Positions 41,127 through 49,706 of a stretch of 64,000 bases of DNA are shown piece after piece (the first letter of the stretch is position 1; the number at the start of each line of letters is the position of its first letter). Source of the stretch: Jiella mangrovi (GTDB lineage: Bacteria > Pseudomonadota > Alphaproteobacteria > Rhizobiales > Rhizobiaceae); contig NZ_JAGJCF010000001.1 of the NCBI RefSeq assembly GCF_017815135.1, forward strand, positions 248,001-312,000, in the 5' to 3' direction. Under the pieces are notes generated by a model. That model saw nothing but the letters and a program-made list of their open reading frames with translations. It searched no databases and had not been told where the DNA came from. The translations under genes were made by a program, and so were the position numbers.

Positions 41127-42086
41127 CTGAGTAGTGATTCCTCCCGTTTCCAGCCGGCGGATGCCGGCGCCGTCCCGCGCTTTGCCGGACCGGCCACCTT
41201 CATGCGGCTGCCGATAGCGACCCCGGCCGAGATCGACATCGCACTGGTCGGCGTGCCGTTCGACGGCGGAACGACAAACCGCACCGGCGCCCGCCACGGG
41301 CCGCGCGAAATCCGCAATCAGTCGAGCCTGACGCGGCGGGTGCACCATGTCGGCCTGACGTCACCCTTCGATCTCGTCCGCGTTGCCGATTGCGGCGATG
41401 CGCCGGTCAATCCCGTCGACAAGGAAGAAAGCCTCGCCTCGATCGCCGGCTTCTTCGAGGCGATCCGCGACGGCGGGGCGATCCCGCTGACGGCGGGCGG
41501 CGACCATCTGATCACGCTTCCGGTCCTGCGCGGCCTTCATCGCGGCGCGCCGCGATCGCTGATCCATTTCGACGCCCATACCGATACCTATGACGAGATC
41601 TTCGGGACGAAATACAATCACGGCACGCCCTTCCGCCGCGCCGTCGAAGAGGGTCTGCTCGATCCGAAGCGGATGGTGCAGATTGGCCTTCGAGGCGCGA
41701 TCTCGGACGCTGCGAACTACGACTTTGCCAGGGCCGCGGGCATCCGGATGATCTTCATCGAGGAGCTGATGGCGCGCGGCGTTGCCGAGGTGATGGCCGA
41801 AGCGCGGGAAATCGCCGGGACGGGCGAAACCTACGTCTCCTTCGACATCGACGTCATCGACCCCGCTTTCGCGCCCGGCACGGGGACGCCTGAGATCGGC
41901 GGTATCACGACGTTTCAGGCGCAGGCGCTGGTGCGCGAACTCGCCGGCGTCGACATCGTCGGGGCCGACCTCGTCGAGGTCTCGCCGCCGCTCGATCCGA
42001 GCGGCCTCACGGCGCTGACCGGCGCGACGATGATGTTCGAACTTCTCTGCGTCATGGCGGAGGCCGCCGAGCGCCGCCGCTCATAG
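41127..42086 (+). CDS. Agmatinase/ureohydrolase family protein, apparently with a CTG start
   Basis: A 319-aa member of the arginase/agmatinase family, which splits a guanidino group into urea and an amine using two Mn ions. Metal-ligand blocks are GGDHLITLP, HFDAHTDTYD and SFDIDVIDPAFAPG. Family members begin a little before PRFAGPATFMRLP. In this frame no ATG, GTG or TTG precedes that block closely. CTG at 41127 (then SSDSSRF) is the best start, with ATG at 41202 as a truncated alternative. It is co-directional with the Rieske gene and overlaps argE-like by six bases at the stop. The guanidino substrate is not determined. Confidence 0.85.
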   Translation: MSSDSSRFQPADAGAVPRFAGPATFMRLPIATPAEIDIALVGVPFDGGTTNRTGARHGPREIRNQSSLTRRVHHVGLTSPFDLVRVADCGDAPVNPVDKEESLASIAGFFEAIRDGGAIPLTAGGDHLITLPVLRGLHRGAPRSLIHFDAHTDTYDEIFGTKYNHGTPFRRAVEEGLLDPKRMVQIGLRGAISDAANYDFARAAGIRMIFIEELMARGVAEVMAEAREIAGTGETYVSFDIDVIDPAFAPGTGTPEIGGITTFQAQALVRELAGVDIVGADLVEVSPPLDPSGLTALTGATMMFELLCVMAEAAERRRS

Positions 42087-43229
42087 CCCGGCTTCGAGCC
42101 TGTCGATGATGGCGTCCAGCATGGCGTCGCAGCGGGTGAGCTGTTGCCCGCTGACGAATTCGTCCGGCCGGTGGCCCTGATCCATCGAGCCGGGACCGCA
42201 GACCACCGTCGGGATGCCCGCCGCCTCCGAGAACAGCCCGCCTTCGGTTCCGAAGGCGACCTTGATCGTGGCGTTGCCCCCGGTCAACGATTTGACGAAG
42301 GCGACGATTTCGGCATCGACGCCGGTGTCGAGCCCCGGATAGCCGCGGGTCGTCTCGATGGCGATTGCAGCGTCCCCGTCGCCGGTCTCGGCGACGATCC
42401 GCGCCGCGTCGTCCTTCAAACGCCCGATCAGACCGTCCGGGTCGTCCGCCGCCAGATACCGGATCTCGAAATCCACCTCTGCGTGGTTCGGCACGATATT
42501 GGGGCTGGTGCCGCCGGCGATGCGGCCGACATGCAGCGTCGTATAGGGAATGTCGTAGTCGTCGTCGCGCGCTCCGCTCCGCGCGACCTCGGCCTGAAGA
42601 TCGCGGACGGCCTTCGAGAAGTCGGCGGCAAGATGCAGGGCGTTCATCGCCTTGGGTGCCAGCGCCGTGTGGCCTTCCCGCCCCCGGCAGGTGGCGCGGT
42701 AGAAGCCCTTGCCCTTGTGACCGGTCGCAACCTTCAGTTCGGTCGGCTCGCCGACGATGCACATCAGCGGCTTTACCGGGGCCTTGGCGAGAATGCCGAC
42801 GAGATCGCGCACACCGATGCAGCCGATCTCCTCGTCATAGGAAAGCGCCAGATGCAGCGGCGTCTTCAAGTCGCGCTTCGAGGCGCGCAGGGCGGCGGCG
42901 ATCGCCGAGGCGACGAAGCCTTTCATGTCGGCGGTCCCGCGCCCGTAGAAGCGCCCGTCCCGTTCCGTCAGCGCGAACGGGTCGACGGTCCAGTCCTGCC
43001 CCTCGACCGGCACGACGTCCGTATGACCGGACAGCATCACGCCCGGCACGCCCTCGGGGCCGATGGTCGCAAAGAGATTGGCCCGCTCGCCGCTTTCGTG
43101 CCGCACCCAGTCGAGCCGCGCGCCGGCGTCTTCGAGCAGCGTCGCGACATATTCGAGGAGCGGCATGTTCGGGGTTCGCGACAGGGTCGGAAAGGCGATC
43201 AGGCGCTCGAGGATGGCAAGGGTCTGCAT
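42081..43229 (-). CDS. argE: M20 deacylase, ArgE-type acetylornithine deacetylase
   Basis: A 382-aa zinc amidohydrolase that removes an N-acyl group from an amino acid. Metal and catalytic blocks are VMLSGHTDVVPVEG, YGRGTADMKGF and LSYDEEIGCIG, with the dimerisation domain in the middle. The C-terminal CGPGSMDQGHRPDEFV matches ArgE. Real substrate may be N-acetylornithine or another N-acyl compound; the setting beside a ureohydrolase and amino-acid importer favours catabolism. ATG at 43229 chosen; the 50-codon upstream frame has no family signal. Convergent with the ureohydrolase. Confidence 0.88.
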   Translation of the reverse strand: MQTLAILERLIAFPTLSRTPNMPLLEYVATLLEDAGARLDWVRHESGERANLFATIGPEGVPGVMLSGHTDVVPVEGQDWTVDPFALTERDGRFYGRGTADMKGFVASAIAAALRASKRDLKTPLHLALSYDEEIGCIGVRDLVGILAKAPVKPLMCIVGEPTELKVATGHKGKGFYRATCRGREGHTALAPKAMNALHLAADFSKAVRDLQAEVARSGARDDDYDIPYTTLHVGRIAGGTSPNIVPNHAEVDFEIRYLAADDPDGLIGRLKDDAARIVAETGDGDAAIAIETTRGYPGLDTGVDAEIVAFVKSLTGGNATIKVAFGTEGGLFSEAAGIPTVVCGPGSMDQGHRPDEFVSGQQLTRCDAMLDAIIDRLEAGL

Positions 43230-43406
43230 GAGATTTCGGCCTCTGGATTGACGATGGCGACGCTCGCGTGTCGCGCAAAGCGATACAAGCCATGCCGGTA
43301 GCGTTTCAACGAGGGTCAGAGAAGGCGGCGCTCTATCTCGACCAATGGCCTCCGGGTTATATGTAAGCCGGACAACCATCTCATACCCGACCGATGAATC
43401 CCCGCC

Positions 43407-44912
43407 ATGTCAAAGCCAGACGCGTCTTTTCCCCATGAGGAAGACGCCGTGCAGAGGAATTCGCGCCAGAACTTCCTCGCCATCTTTCCCTCGATCGTGT
43501 TGCCGATGTTCCTAGCGGTCGTCGACCAGACGATCGTTGCGACAGCGCTTCCCGCCATTGCGACCTCGCTTGGCGAGGTCGATCGTCTGTCCTGGGTGGT
43601 GGTGTCCTATCTCGTGTCGACGACCATCGCAGCGCCAGTCTACGGCCGTCTCGGAGATGTTTTCGGGCGCCGCCGGCTGATGTTCGTCGCCCTGGCGATC
43701 TTCATGGTCGCGTCGATCCTCTGTGCGCTCTCCACCGACATCATCATGCTGACGGCGGCGCGCATCCTGCAGGGCGCCGGTGGCGGCGGTCTGATGACGC
43801 TGTCCCAGGCGCTGGTCGGCGAAGCCATCCCTCCGCGTGACCGGGCGCGCTATCAGGGCTATCTCGCCACCGTCGCCGTCACCTCCAGCGCCCTCGGTCC
43901 GGTTGCCGGTGGGTTCCTGACCGAGCATTTCGGCTGGCAGTCGGTCTTTCTCGTCAACATCCCGATCGGGATCGGCGCCGTCTTCATGACCATGCGGCTG
44001 CCCGACCGGACGGGCACCGGCGAGCCTTTCCGCTTCGACACCCTCGGGCTGATCTTCTTCGCCGCCTTCATCGCCTCCACCCTGATCATGCTGGAAGAGG
44101 CGCAGCAGCTGGCCTCCGGCAAGTTCCTCGCGCCGGTCGCGCTCGCCGTTCTCGCCCTGACGGCGGTCGTTCTGCTCGTTCGGCGCGAAAAGCGCGCCCC
44201 CTCGCCGCTCCTGTCGATCCCGCTGATGAAACATCCGGCGATCTGGCGCTGCGACGGCCTGGCGGCCTGCCACGGCGCCGCTTTGGTGGCGCTGATCACC
44301 TTCCTGCCGCTCTATTATCGCATGGTCCATGGCGCGACGGCGGCCGAGACCGGCCTTTTGCTGTTGCCGATGACCATCGGGATCGGCGTCGGATCTCTGA
44401 CCACCGGCCGTATCGTCGGGCGGACCGGGCAAACGGCGATCTACCCGTCCGTCGGGCTGGCGCTGGTCTCGCTCGGCATTTTGGGCGCGGCCATCCTTTC
44501 GCCGGAGCTTGGTGCTGTGACGCTCTCCTGGAGCTTCGGGCTGATCGCTGTCTGCATGGGCACGGTGATGGGCGTCGTGCAGCTCACCGTTCAGCTCGCC
44601 TCCGGCAGGGAACAGCTCGGCGCAGGCGCTGCGACGGTGCAGTTCTCCCGTTCGCTCGGCGCCGCCGTCGGCACGGCGCTTGTCGGAACCGTCCTGTTTG
44701 CAACGATGACCCATGCCAACCCCGAAGCGGGTCAGGCGTTCGGCCGCGTTCTGCAAGGCGGGCCGCAGGCGCTCGACAGTCTTGCGGCCGCTCAACGCGC
44801 GGCCATCACCGAGGGCCTCGACGCGGCTTTTCGAAACGCGTTTCTCTGCATTGCCGGCTTCGCGTGCCTTGCCACCGGCCTTGCCTGGACGCTGCCGATC
44901 CGGCGGATCTGA
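43407..44912 (+). CDS. DHA2-family MFS drug/metabolite exporter (EmrB/QacA type)
   Basis: A 501-aa inner-membrane proton antiporter with about 14 helices. Motif A is YGRLGDVFGRRRLM between helices 2 and 3, and motif C is around TSSALGPVAGGFLTEHFGW. It probably expels toxic or metabolic compounds; the substrate is unknown. ATG at 43407 has a weak ribosome site, whereas GTG at 43449 has GAGGAAG ideally placed, so the protein may start 14 residues later. It stands alone, divergent from argE. Confidence 0.9.
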   Translation: MSKPDASFPHEEDAVQRNSRQNFLAIFPSIVLPMFLAVVDQTIVATALPAIATSLGEVDRLSWVVVSYLVSTTIAAPVYGRLGDVFGRRRLMFVALAIFMVASILCALSTDIIMLTAARILQGAGGGGLMTLSQALVGEAIPPRDRARYQGYLATVAVTSSALGPVAGGFLTEHFGWQSVFLVNIPIGIGAVFMTMRLPDRTGTGEPFRFDTLGLIFFAAFIASTLIMLEEAQQLASGKFLAPVALAVLALTAVVLLVRREKRAPSPLLSIPLMKHPAIWRCDGLAACHGAALVALITFLPLYYRMVHGATAAETGLLLLPMTIGIGVGSLTTGRIVGRTGQTAIYPSVGLALVSLGILGAAILSPELGAVTLSWSFGLIAVCMGTVMGVVQLTVQLASGREQLGAGAATVQFSRSLGAAVGTALVGTVLFATMTHANPEAGQAFGRVLQGGPQALDSLAAAQRAAITEGLDAAFRNAFLCIAGFACLATGLAWTLPIRRI

Positions 44913-45454
44913 CGGCTCTCCCATCCAAGGATTCCGGGCGGGTTCAGCCGCTTCCCCCGCAGTTTTCGCTGACCGGCTCGCCTTGCTTCATGCTTAGACA
45001 TAATACCCCGCCTCGCAAGCCGTAGCCGCAGCCTGGAGGCCAGACTGCCGACGATCCATGCGGAATGCGCTTTCGCCGGGACGGCTGGCGAGAGAATGTC
45101 TGGCTCGGCATCGAAGCTGCGCGCATCGCATCCGCCGCGCAGGATCAGAGCGACGGTTCCTGGATGACCGGTGCCTCACCGTCGGCGGTGGACTACGCTC
45201 GAGTGCAGCGGCCCCGGCGTTTCGCGGACAGTTGGGATCATGCAAGGAGACGATCTCTGCAAGGTTTCAGGCTGCGGTAGTAGGGCTGGCATCGCTGGCA
45301 TGACGGCGCGACCGCGCCTCCGGCCTGATCAAAATTTTCGCTCTTTCGTTTCTGCCGAAATATTGACATGCTGGGCGGAACAGGCTTGCTTATGTCTAGA
45401 CTTGAACAGCGCGGCCAACCGGCGCGCGATCCTTTACCTCGACGGAGACACGGG
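44913..45454. other. 542-base gap between the exporter and the amino-acid ABC operon
   Basis: The last ~90 bases hold a promoter and operator-like palindrome (45364-45402). A 71-codon open frame at 45065-45280 shows no family signal or convincing ribosome site. I see nothing else recognisable. Confidence 0.5.
45364..45402 (+). promoter_or_regulatory. Promoter and GntR/HutC-type operator of the ABC transporter operon
   Basis: TTGACA (45364-45369) is followed 18-20 bases later by an AT-rich -10-like GCTTAT. The palindrome GTCTAGAC (45395-45402, within TGTCTAGACT) overlaps the start region. GntR-superfamily operators commonly follow GT-N-AC symmetry, and a HutC-type regulator gene ends this gene run. 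Repression by that regulator is an inference. Confidence 0.55.
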
Positions 45455-46297
45455 ATGAACAAACGCTTCCTGATGAAGGCGGCCCTCGGGCTCACGCTGG
45501 CCCTCGGCCTGCCGCTTGCCGCGCCTCTGGCCGCCCATGCCGAGGACACGCTCGCCAAGGTCAAGTCCACCGGCGTTCTGAAGGTCGGCACCGAGACCGC
45601 CTTCGCGCCATTCGATTTCATCGACACGTCCGGCGAGCATGTCGGCCTCAATGTCGATATGTTCGACGAGATCGGCAAGGAGCTCGGCGTCAAGATCGAA
45701 TGGGTCACCCTGCCCTGGGACGGTGTCTTCCCGGCTCTCGAGGCCGGCAAGTTCGACATCGTCGCGGGCCCCGCGACCATCACCAAGGCGCGGGTCGAGC
45801 GCTATCGCTTCACGGTGCCGATCGCCGAGGCGACCGTTGCCCTTCTGAAGCAGGCCGGCGACGATTCCATTGAGAAGCCGGAAGACATTGCCGGCAAGCT
45901 CGTCGGGTCCGGCAAGGCGACCGCCCAGCTCGCGCAGCTGCAGGAATTCGGCAAGACGCTCAAAGGCGGCGTCGAGACCCGCGAATATGTCAGCTTCAAC
46001 GAAGCCTATGCCGATCTCGCCGCCGGCCGCATCGTCGCCGTCGCGAACTCCCTGCCCAACATCGCCTATGTCGCCCAGCAGCAGCCCGATACCTTCGCGG
46101 TCGTGAAGCCCGCCTTCGGCGAGCCGAGCTATTTCGGCTTCATCGGCACCAAGAAGCCCGAAGACGCCTCGCTGATCGACGCGGTGGATGCCGCCATCCT
46201 CAAGATGAAGAAGGACGGCCGCATGGAAAAGCTTCAGGAAAAGTGGTTCGGCACGACCTTCGACACGCCCGACACGGTCCCCGAGCCGAAGGTCTGA
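45455..46297 (+). CDS. Polar amino-acid ABC transporter substrate-binding protein
   Basis: A 280-aa periplasmic binding protein of the SBP_bac_3 family. It has a signal peptide (ALGLTLALGLPLAAPLAAHA). Then VLKVGTETAFAPFDFID opens lobe 1, and DIVAGPATITKARVERYRF follows. Near the end comes SLIDAVDAAILKMKKDG, the usual C-terminal helix. The ligand is probably a polar amino acid or related amine; context with a ureohydrolase hints at a guanidino or N-acyl amino acid. ATG at 45455 has GGAG upstream. First gene of the ABC operon. Confidence 0.92.
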   Translation: MNKRFLMKAALGLTLALGLPLAAPLAAHAEDTLAKVKSTGVLKVGTETAFAPFDFIDTSGEHVGLNVDMFDEIGKELGVKIEWVTLPWDGVFPALEAGKFDIVAGPATITKARVERYRFTVPIAEATVALLKQAGDDSIEKPEDIAGKLVGSGKATAQLAQLQEFGKTLKGGVETREYVSFNEAYADLAAGRIVAVANSLPNIAYVAQQQPDTFAVVKPAFGEPSYFGFIGTKKPEDASLIDAVDAAILKMKKDGRMEKLQEKWFGTTFDTPDTVPEPKV

Positions 46298-46322
46298 TCC
46301 GCACGGCCGGCAAGTAACCCAT

Positions 46323-46348
46323 ACGGCCGCGCCCAACCGCGCGGCCGT
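46323..46348 (+). terminator. Stem-loop between binding-protein and permease genes
   Basis: ACGGCCGCG (46323-46331) pairs with CGCGGCCGT (46340-46348), followed by TTCCTT. It lies in the 80-base gap after the binding-protein gene. It probably limits read-through so that the binding protein outnumbers the permeases. Confidence 0.65.
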
Positions 46349-46377
46349 TTCCTTAAGCAAGGCATGGAAGGCCGCCT

Positions 46378-47019
46378 ATGTCCTTCAAATTGTTCGAGCT
46401 GATGCTCTGGGCGGCGGGTTACACCGTCGTTCTCAGCGCCATCTCGATCGTGATCGGCCTTACCATCGGCCTTTGCGTCTGTGCGGCCAAGCTCGCCAGA
46501 AGCCGGGCCCTGTCGATACCCGCGACGGTCTTCATCAGCTTCTTTCGCGGCGTCCCGCTGCTCGTCCAGCTGCTCCTGATCTACAATCTTCTGCCGGCGA
46601 TCGGCATCTCCGTCCCGAGCGTCGTCGCCGCCGTCATCGGCCTGTCGCTCTGCACGGCCGCCTATCAGGCCGAGAATCTGCGCGGGGGCTTCAACAGCGT
46701 GCCGAAGGGCCTTCTTGAAGCGGCCGACATGGTCGGGCTATCGCCCTGGCAGCAGCTGAAACGCATTCGCGCGCCGATCGCTCTTCGGCTGACCCTTCCC
46801 GCGCTCGTCAACGAGGCGATCCTGATCCTGAAAGCCTCCTCGCTGATCTCGGTCGTCGGCGTCATCGAGCTGACCAGGATGGCGCAGAATCTTTCGGCCA
46901 GCACATACAGGCCGCTCCTGTTCTATTCCGTCGCGGGCGGGCTCTATCTCGTCATCTGCTGGACCGTTGCCGGCGGCGGAGCCCTTGCCGAAAGGCTGAC
47001 CCGGACGAGCCGCGCATGA
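46378..47019 (+). CDS. Polar amino-acid ABC transporter permease
   Basis: A 213-aa His/Glu/Gln/Arg-type permease with about five helices. The coupling loop is EAADMVGLSPWQQLKRIRAPIALRL-like (key residues EAADMVGLSPWQQ). It contains FISFFRGVPLLVQLLLIYN, the typical opening of helix 3. Its end overlaps the next permease by four bases (ATGA at 47016). The two permeases should form a heterodimer. Confidence 0.92.
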   Translation: MSFKLFELMLWAAGYTVVLSAISIVIGLTIGLCVCAAKLARSRALSIPATVFISFFRGVPLLVQLLLIYNLLPAIGISVPSVVAAVIGLSLCTAAYQAENLRGGFNSVPKGLLEAADMVGLSPWQQLKRIRAPIALRLTLPALVNEAILILKASSLISVVGVIELTRMAQNLSASTYRPLLFYSVAGGLYLVICWTVAGGGALAERLTRTSRA

Positions 47020-47684
47020 GCCTCGACTTCGGACTGATCATCGAACAGATGCCGGACATTCTCTCCGGCCTTTGGGTGACGCTGTGGATCTGGGTCGTCG
47101 CGTCGATCCTCGGCGCGGCTCTCGGCTTTCTCGTCGCGGCAGCCCGGCGCTACGGCCCTGCCCCGCTCGACTGGCTTTTGAAGCTCTATGTCGAGATCCT
47201 GCGCGGCAACCCGTTCCTCATCCAGCTCTTCCTTCTTTATTTCGGCGGCCCCTTCATCGGCCTGAGGCTTGAGCCGATCCCGGCCGGCCTGATCGGGCTG
47301 ACGATCTACGCGTCGGCCTATTTCTCCGAGATCTTCCGCGCCGGCTTTCAGGCCGTCCCCCGCGGCCATGTCGAAGCGGCGCAATGCGTCGGCCTGTCGC
47401 GAAGCCAGATTCTGCGCCGCATTCTCCTTCCCGAGATGACGATGCTGGTCCTGCCGCAATGCGTGAACATGGCGATCATCCTGATCAAGGAGACCGCCAT
47501 CCTGTCGATCATCACCGTCCCGGAAATGACCATGGTGATCGGCGCGATCGGCTCGCAGCAATATGCCTTCGTCGATGCCATGTTCCTTCTGGCGATCTTT
47601 TACTGGGTGCTGGTCGAGATCTGCGACTGGCTCGGCCGCCGCGCCGAGGCCAAGCTCTCCAAATTCAGGTTTGCCGTGACATGA
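47016..47684 (+). CDS. Polar amino-acid ABC transporter permease
   Basis: A 222-aa permease of the same family with YVEILRGNPFLIQLFLLYF and the coupling loop VEAAQCVGLSRSQILRRI. It pairs with the preceding permease. Both ends overlap neighbours by four bases as ATGA, showing tight translational coupling with the ATPase gene. Confidence 0.92.
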   Translation: MSLDFGLIIEQMPDILSGLWVTLWIWVVASILGAALGFLVAAARRYGPAPLDWLLKLYVEILRGNPFLIQLFLLYFGGPFIGLRLEPIPAGLIGLTIYASAYFSEIFRAGFQAVPRGHVEAAQCVGLSRSQILRRILLPEMTMLVLPQCVNMAIILIKETAILSIITVPEMTMVIGAIGSQQYAFVDAMFLLAIFYWVLVEICDWLGRRAEAKLSKFRFAVT

Positions 47685-48529
47685 GTTCCACCGCGCCCAC
47701 CCGGACACCCCATGCCAATTCCCCCGAGCCGCATGCGGCGACGGCCCCCGCAGTCGCGGTGAAGGGCGTCGGCAAGACGTTCGGCGCGACCGAGGTGTTG
47801 AAGGGCATCGACCTCACCGTCCCGGCCGGAGCGACGACCTGCCTGATCGGGCCCTCCGGCTCGGGCAAGTCGACGCTGTTGCGCTGCATCGCCTTTCTCG
47901 AAGAGGCGACGAAGGGCACCATCACGATCAAGGGCGATCCGCTCGGCTTTGCCGAGGCGGCGAACGGCCAGCGCACGCGGCTTTCGCCCCAGAACATCCG
48001 CTCGGTGCGCTCGCGCATCGGCATGGTGTTCCAGCAGTTCAATCTCTGGCCCCACATGACGGCGCTCGGCAATGTCTGCGAGGCGCTCGTCACCGTTCGC
48101 AAGATGAAGCGCAAGGAGGCCGAGGAGCGCGGCATGGCGCAGCTTTCCCGCGTCGGCCTCGAACATCGCGCGACGCACTATCCGTCCGAGCTTTCCGGCG
48201 GTCAGCAGCAGCGCGTCGCCATCGCCAGAGCCCTTGCCCTCGACCCGGAAATCCTCCTCTTCGACGAGCCGACCGCCTCGCTCGACCCCGAACTCACCGG
48301 TGAGGTGCTCAACGTCATGCGCGATCTCGCAGGCTCCGGCATGACGCTGCTCGTCGTCACCCACGAGATCGGCTTTGCCGCGACGGTCGGCGAGAGCATC
48401 GCCTTTCTCGACCACGGTCGCCTGCTTCTCAACGGCACGCCGCGCGAGGTGTTCGGCGAGCCCCGCCATCCGCGCCTCGCGCAGTTTCTCGAGACCTATC
48501 TCGATCGCGGCGCAGCGACGCTGCTCTGA
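47681..48529 (+). CDS. Polar amino-acid ABC transporter ATP-binding protein
   Basis: A 282-aa ATPase with Walker A LIGPSGSGKSTLL, Q-loop GMVFQQFNLWPHM, signature [14 protein letters not shown], Walker B ILLFDEPTASLDPE and H-loop VTHEIGFA. An extra ~22 residues rich in Pro/Ala/His precede the ABC core. ATG at 47681 overlaps the permease stop. The long frame upstream of this ATG was rejected because it lies inside the permease gene. Confidence 0.94.
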   Translation: MSSTAPTRTPHANSPEPHAATAPAVAVKGVGKTFGATEVLKGIDLTVPAGATTCLIGPSGSGKSTLLRCIAFLEEATKGTITIKGDPLGFAEAANGQRTRLSPQNIRSVRSRIGMVFQQFNLWPHMTALGNVCEALVTVRKMKRKEAEERGMAQLSRVGLEHRATHYPSELSGGQQQRVAIARALALDPEILLFDEPTASLDPELTGEVLNVMRDLAGSGMTLLVVTHEIGFAATVGESIAFLDHGRLLLNGTPREVFGEPRHPRLAQFLETYLDRGAATLL

Positions 48530-48635
48530 CGCATGGGATTTTGCGCATCGTGCTGTTCGAAAAGCCGGATCTCATCCTCGGGTCGATGCCTCGGACCGGC
48601 CCCGAACCGATGGTGACACGGAAAGAAGACAGCAC

Positions 48636-49382
48636 GTGACACGGCAGCGAGCACCGGCAGGAGCGGGCGGGGCCAAGCCTTCGCTGCACCAGATGATCCG
48701 CGCCGATCTGGAGGCCAAGATCTTCTCGGGCGAGTGGCCGCCTGGAACCCAGATCCCGTTCGAGGAGGATCTCGCGGCGGGCTACGGCTGCTCGCGCATG
48801 ACCGTCAACAAGGTCCTGACGCAGCTCGTCGCGGCAGGCGTCATCGAGCGCCGGCGCAAGGCCGGCAGCTTCGTGCGCCGGCCGCACTCCCATTCGGCGG
48901 TGCTTGAAATCGTCGATATCCGCCGCGAGGTCGAGGCGCTTGGCCTTGCCTATCATTTCGAAGTGGTTCGCAGCGCCGTCCGGCCCCTGGCGGCCGCCGA
49001 CGAGGCGCGGCTCGCGCTTCCGGCAGGCGCTCCGATTCTCGAGATCACCTGCCGGCATTTCGCCGCGCGCCAGCCCTTTTGCCTCGAAGACCGGATCATC
49101 AGCCTCGATGCGGTGCCCGAAGCCGCGGAGATGGACTTTTCCGATCTCTCGCCCGGCGCCTGGCTCGTCTCGCGCATTCCCTGGTCGAGCGCCGAACACA
49201 GGATTCGCGCGGCCGGCGCCGACGTCCGCGAGGCCGCGGCCCTTCTCATCGATGCCGGCACGCCCTGTCTCGTGATCGAAAGGCGAACCTACGATCAGGA
49301 CCGCCCGATCACCCATGTCCGCCTCACCTATCCCGGCGACGGCCACGAAATGATCGCCCGCTTCGCCCCGAACGGCGCCTGA
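48636..49382 (+). CDS. GntR-family transcriptional regulator, HutC/UTRA type
   Basis: A 248-aa regulator. The winged helix-turn-helix spans about residues 20-90, with YGCSRMTVNKVLTQLVAAGV as recognition region and RRRKAGSFVRRP as the wing. The UTRA ligand-binding domain fills the rest, ending THVRLTYPGD. HutC relatives repress histidine-utilisation genes with urocanate as inducer; here the ligand is unknown. GTG at 48636 has GGAAAGAAG upstream; an ATG is absent nearby. It follows the ABC operon by 106 bases and probably controls it through the palindrome at 45395. Confidence 0.88.
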   Translation: MTRQRAPAGAGGAKPSLHQMIRADLEAKIFSGEWPPGTQIPFEEDLAAGYGCSRMTVNKVLTQLVAAGVIERRRKAGSFVRRPHSHSAVLEIVDIRREVEALGLAYHFEVVRSAVRPLAAADEARLALPAGAPILEITCRHFAARQPFCLEDRIISLDAVPEAAEMDFSDLSPGAWLVSRIPWSSAEHRIRAAGADVREAAALLIDAGTPCLVIERRTYDQDRPITHVRLTYPGDGHEMIARFAPNGA

Positions 49383-49706
49383 CCGGGTCAGTCAGTTCGG
49401 CCACACAGCAACTGTGTGGAGAGCGGCCTGGAACGGGCGCTTTCAGGCCGTGTGCGGAGATCAAACATTTTGGAAACTGGCGCGCCCTGACGGACCAACT
49501 TCGAACCGTTTTTCCCAGCTTTTCAATGAATTGCAAAGCTGGGACCGTGTGCTGGCGGAGACTTCGCTAGCAGGGCCGAAACCGCCGTCACCCTGACGAC
49601 GCGGGCTGACATTATGCCCTCATACCTTCCCGTTGTTTCAAACCGGTTGACGAATTGCAGTCGCGTAGAGCGGTCTTTCGTCGTCCCTTTGCCTCGACGG
49701 ATTATC
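49383..49706. other. Palindrome-rich gap upstream of mobC: candidate origin of transfer
   Basis: This 324-base gap marks the change from chromosomal genes to the mobile element. It has a perfect 8-bp hairpin CCACACAG-CAA-CTGTGTGG (49401-49419). It also has an interrupted palindrome at 49514-49543 (arms CCCAGCTTT/AAAGCTGGG with inner CAAT/ATTG). GCGCCCT at 49482-49488 equals the core of the IncQ-type nic region. Such features beside mobC and a relaxase gene suit an oriT. The first hairpin could instead terminate the GntR gene. No tRNA was seen at this junction. Confidence 0.5.
49514..49543. repeat. 30-bp interrupted palindrome in the oriT candidate
   Basis: CCCAGCTTT (49514-49522) and AAAGCTGGG (49535-49543) are perfect arms. 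Inside, after one mismatch, CAAT and ATTG extend the stem around a GA loop. Relaxases commonly recognise such a hairpin beside the nick site. Confidence 0.75.

Noticed and set aside
45065-45280. 71-codon open frame before the ABC operon
   Set aside because: No ribosome site, family or partner context; probably chance in GC-rich DNA, though a small unknown protein cannot be excluded.
49383-49706. tRNA or attachment-site duplication at the left edge of the mobile element
   Set aside because: No cloverleaf or tRNA 3' end was found here, and the right end of the element is outside the window, so a direct repeat cannot be tested.
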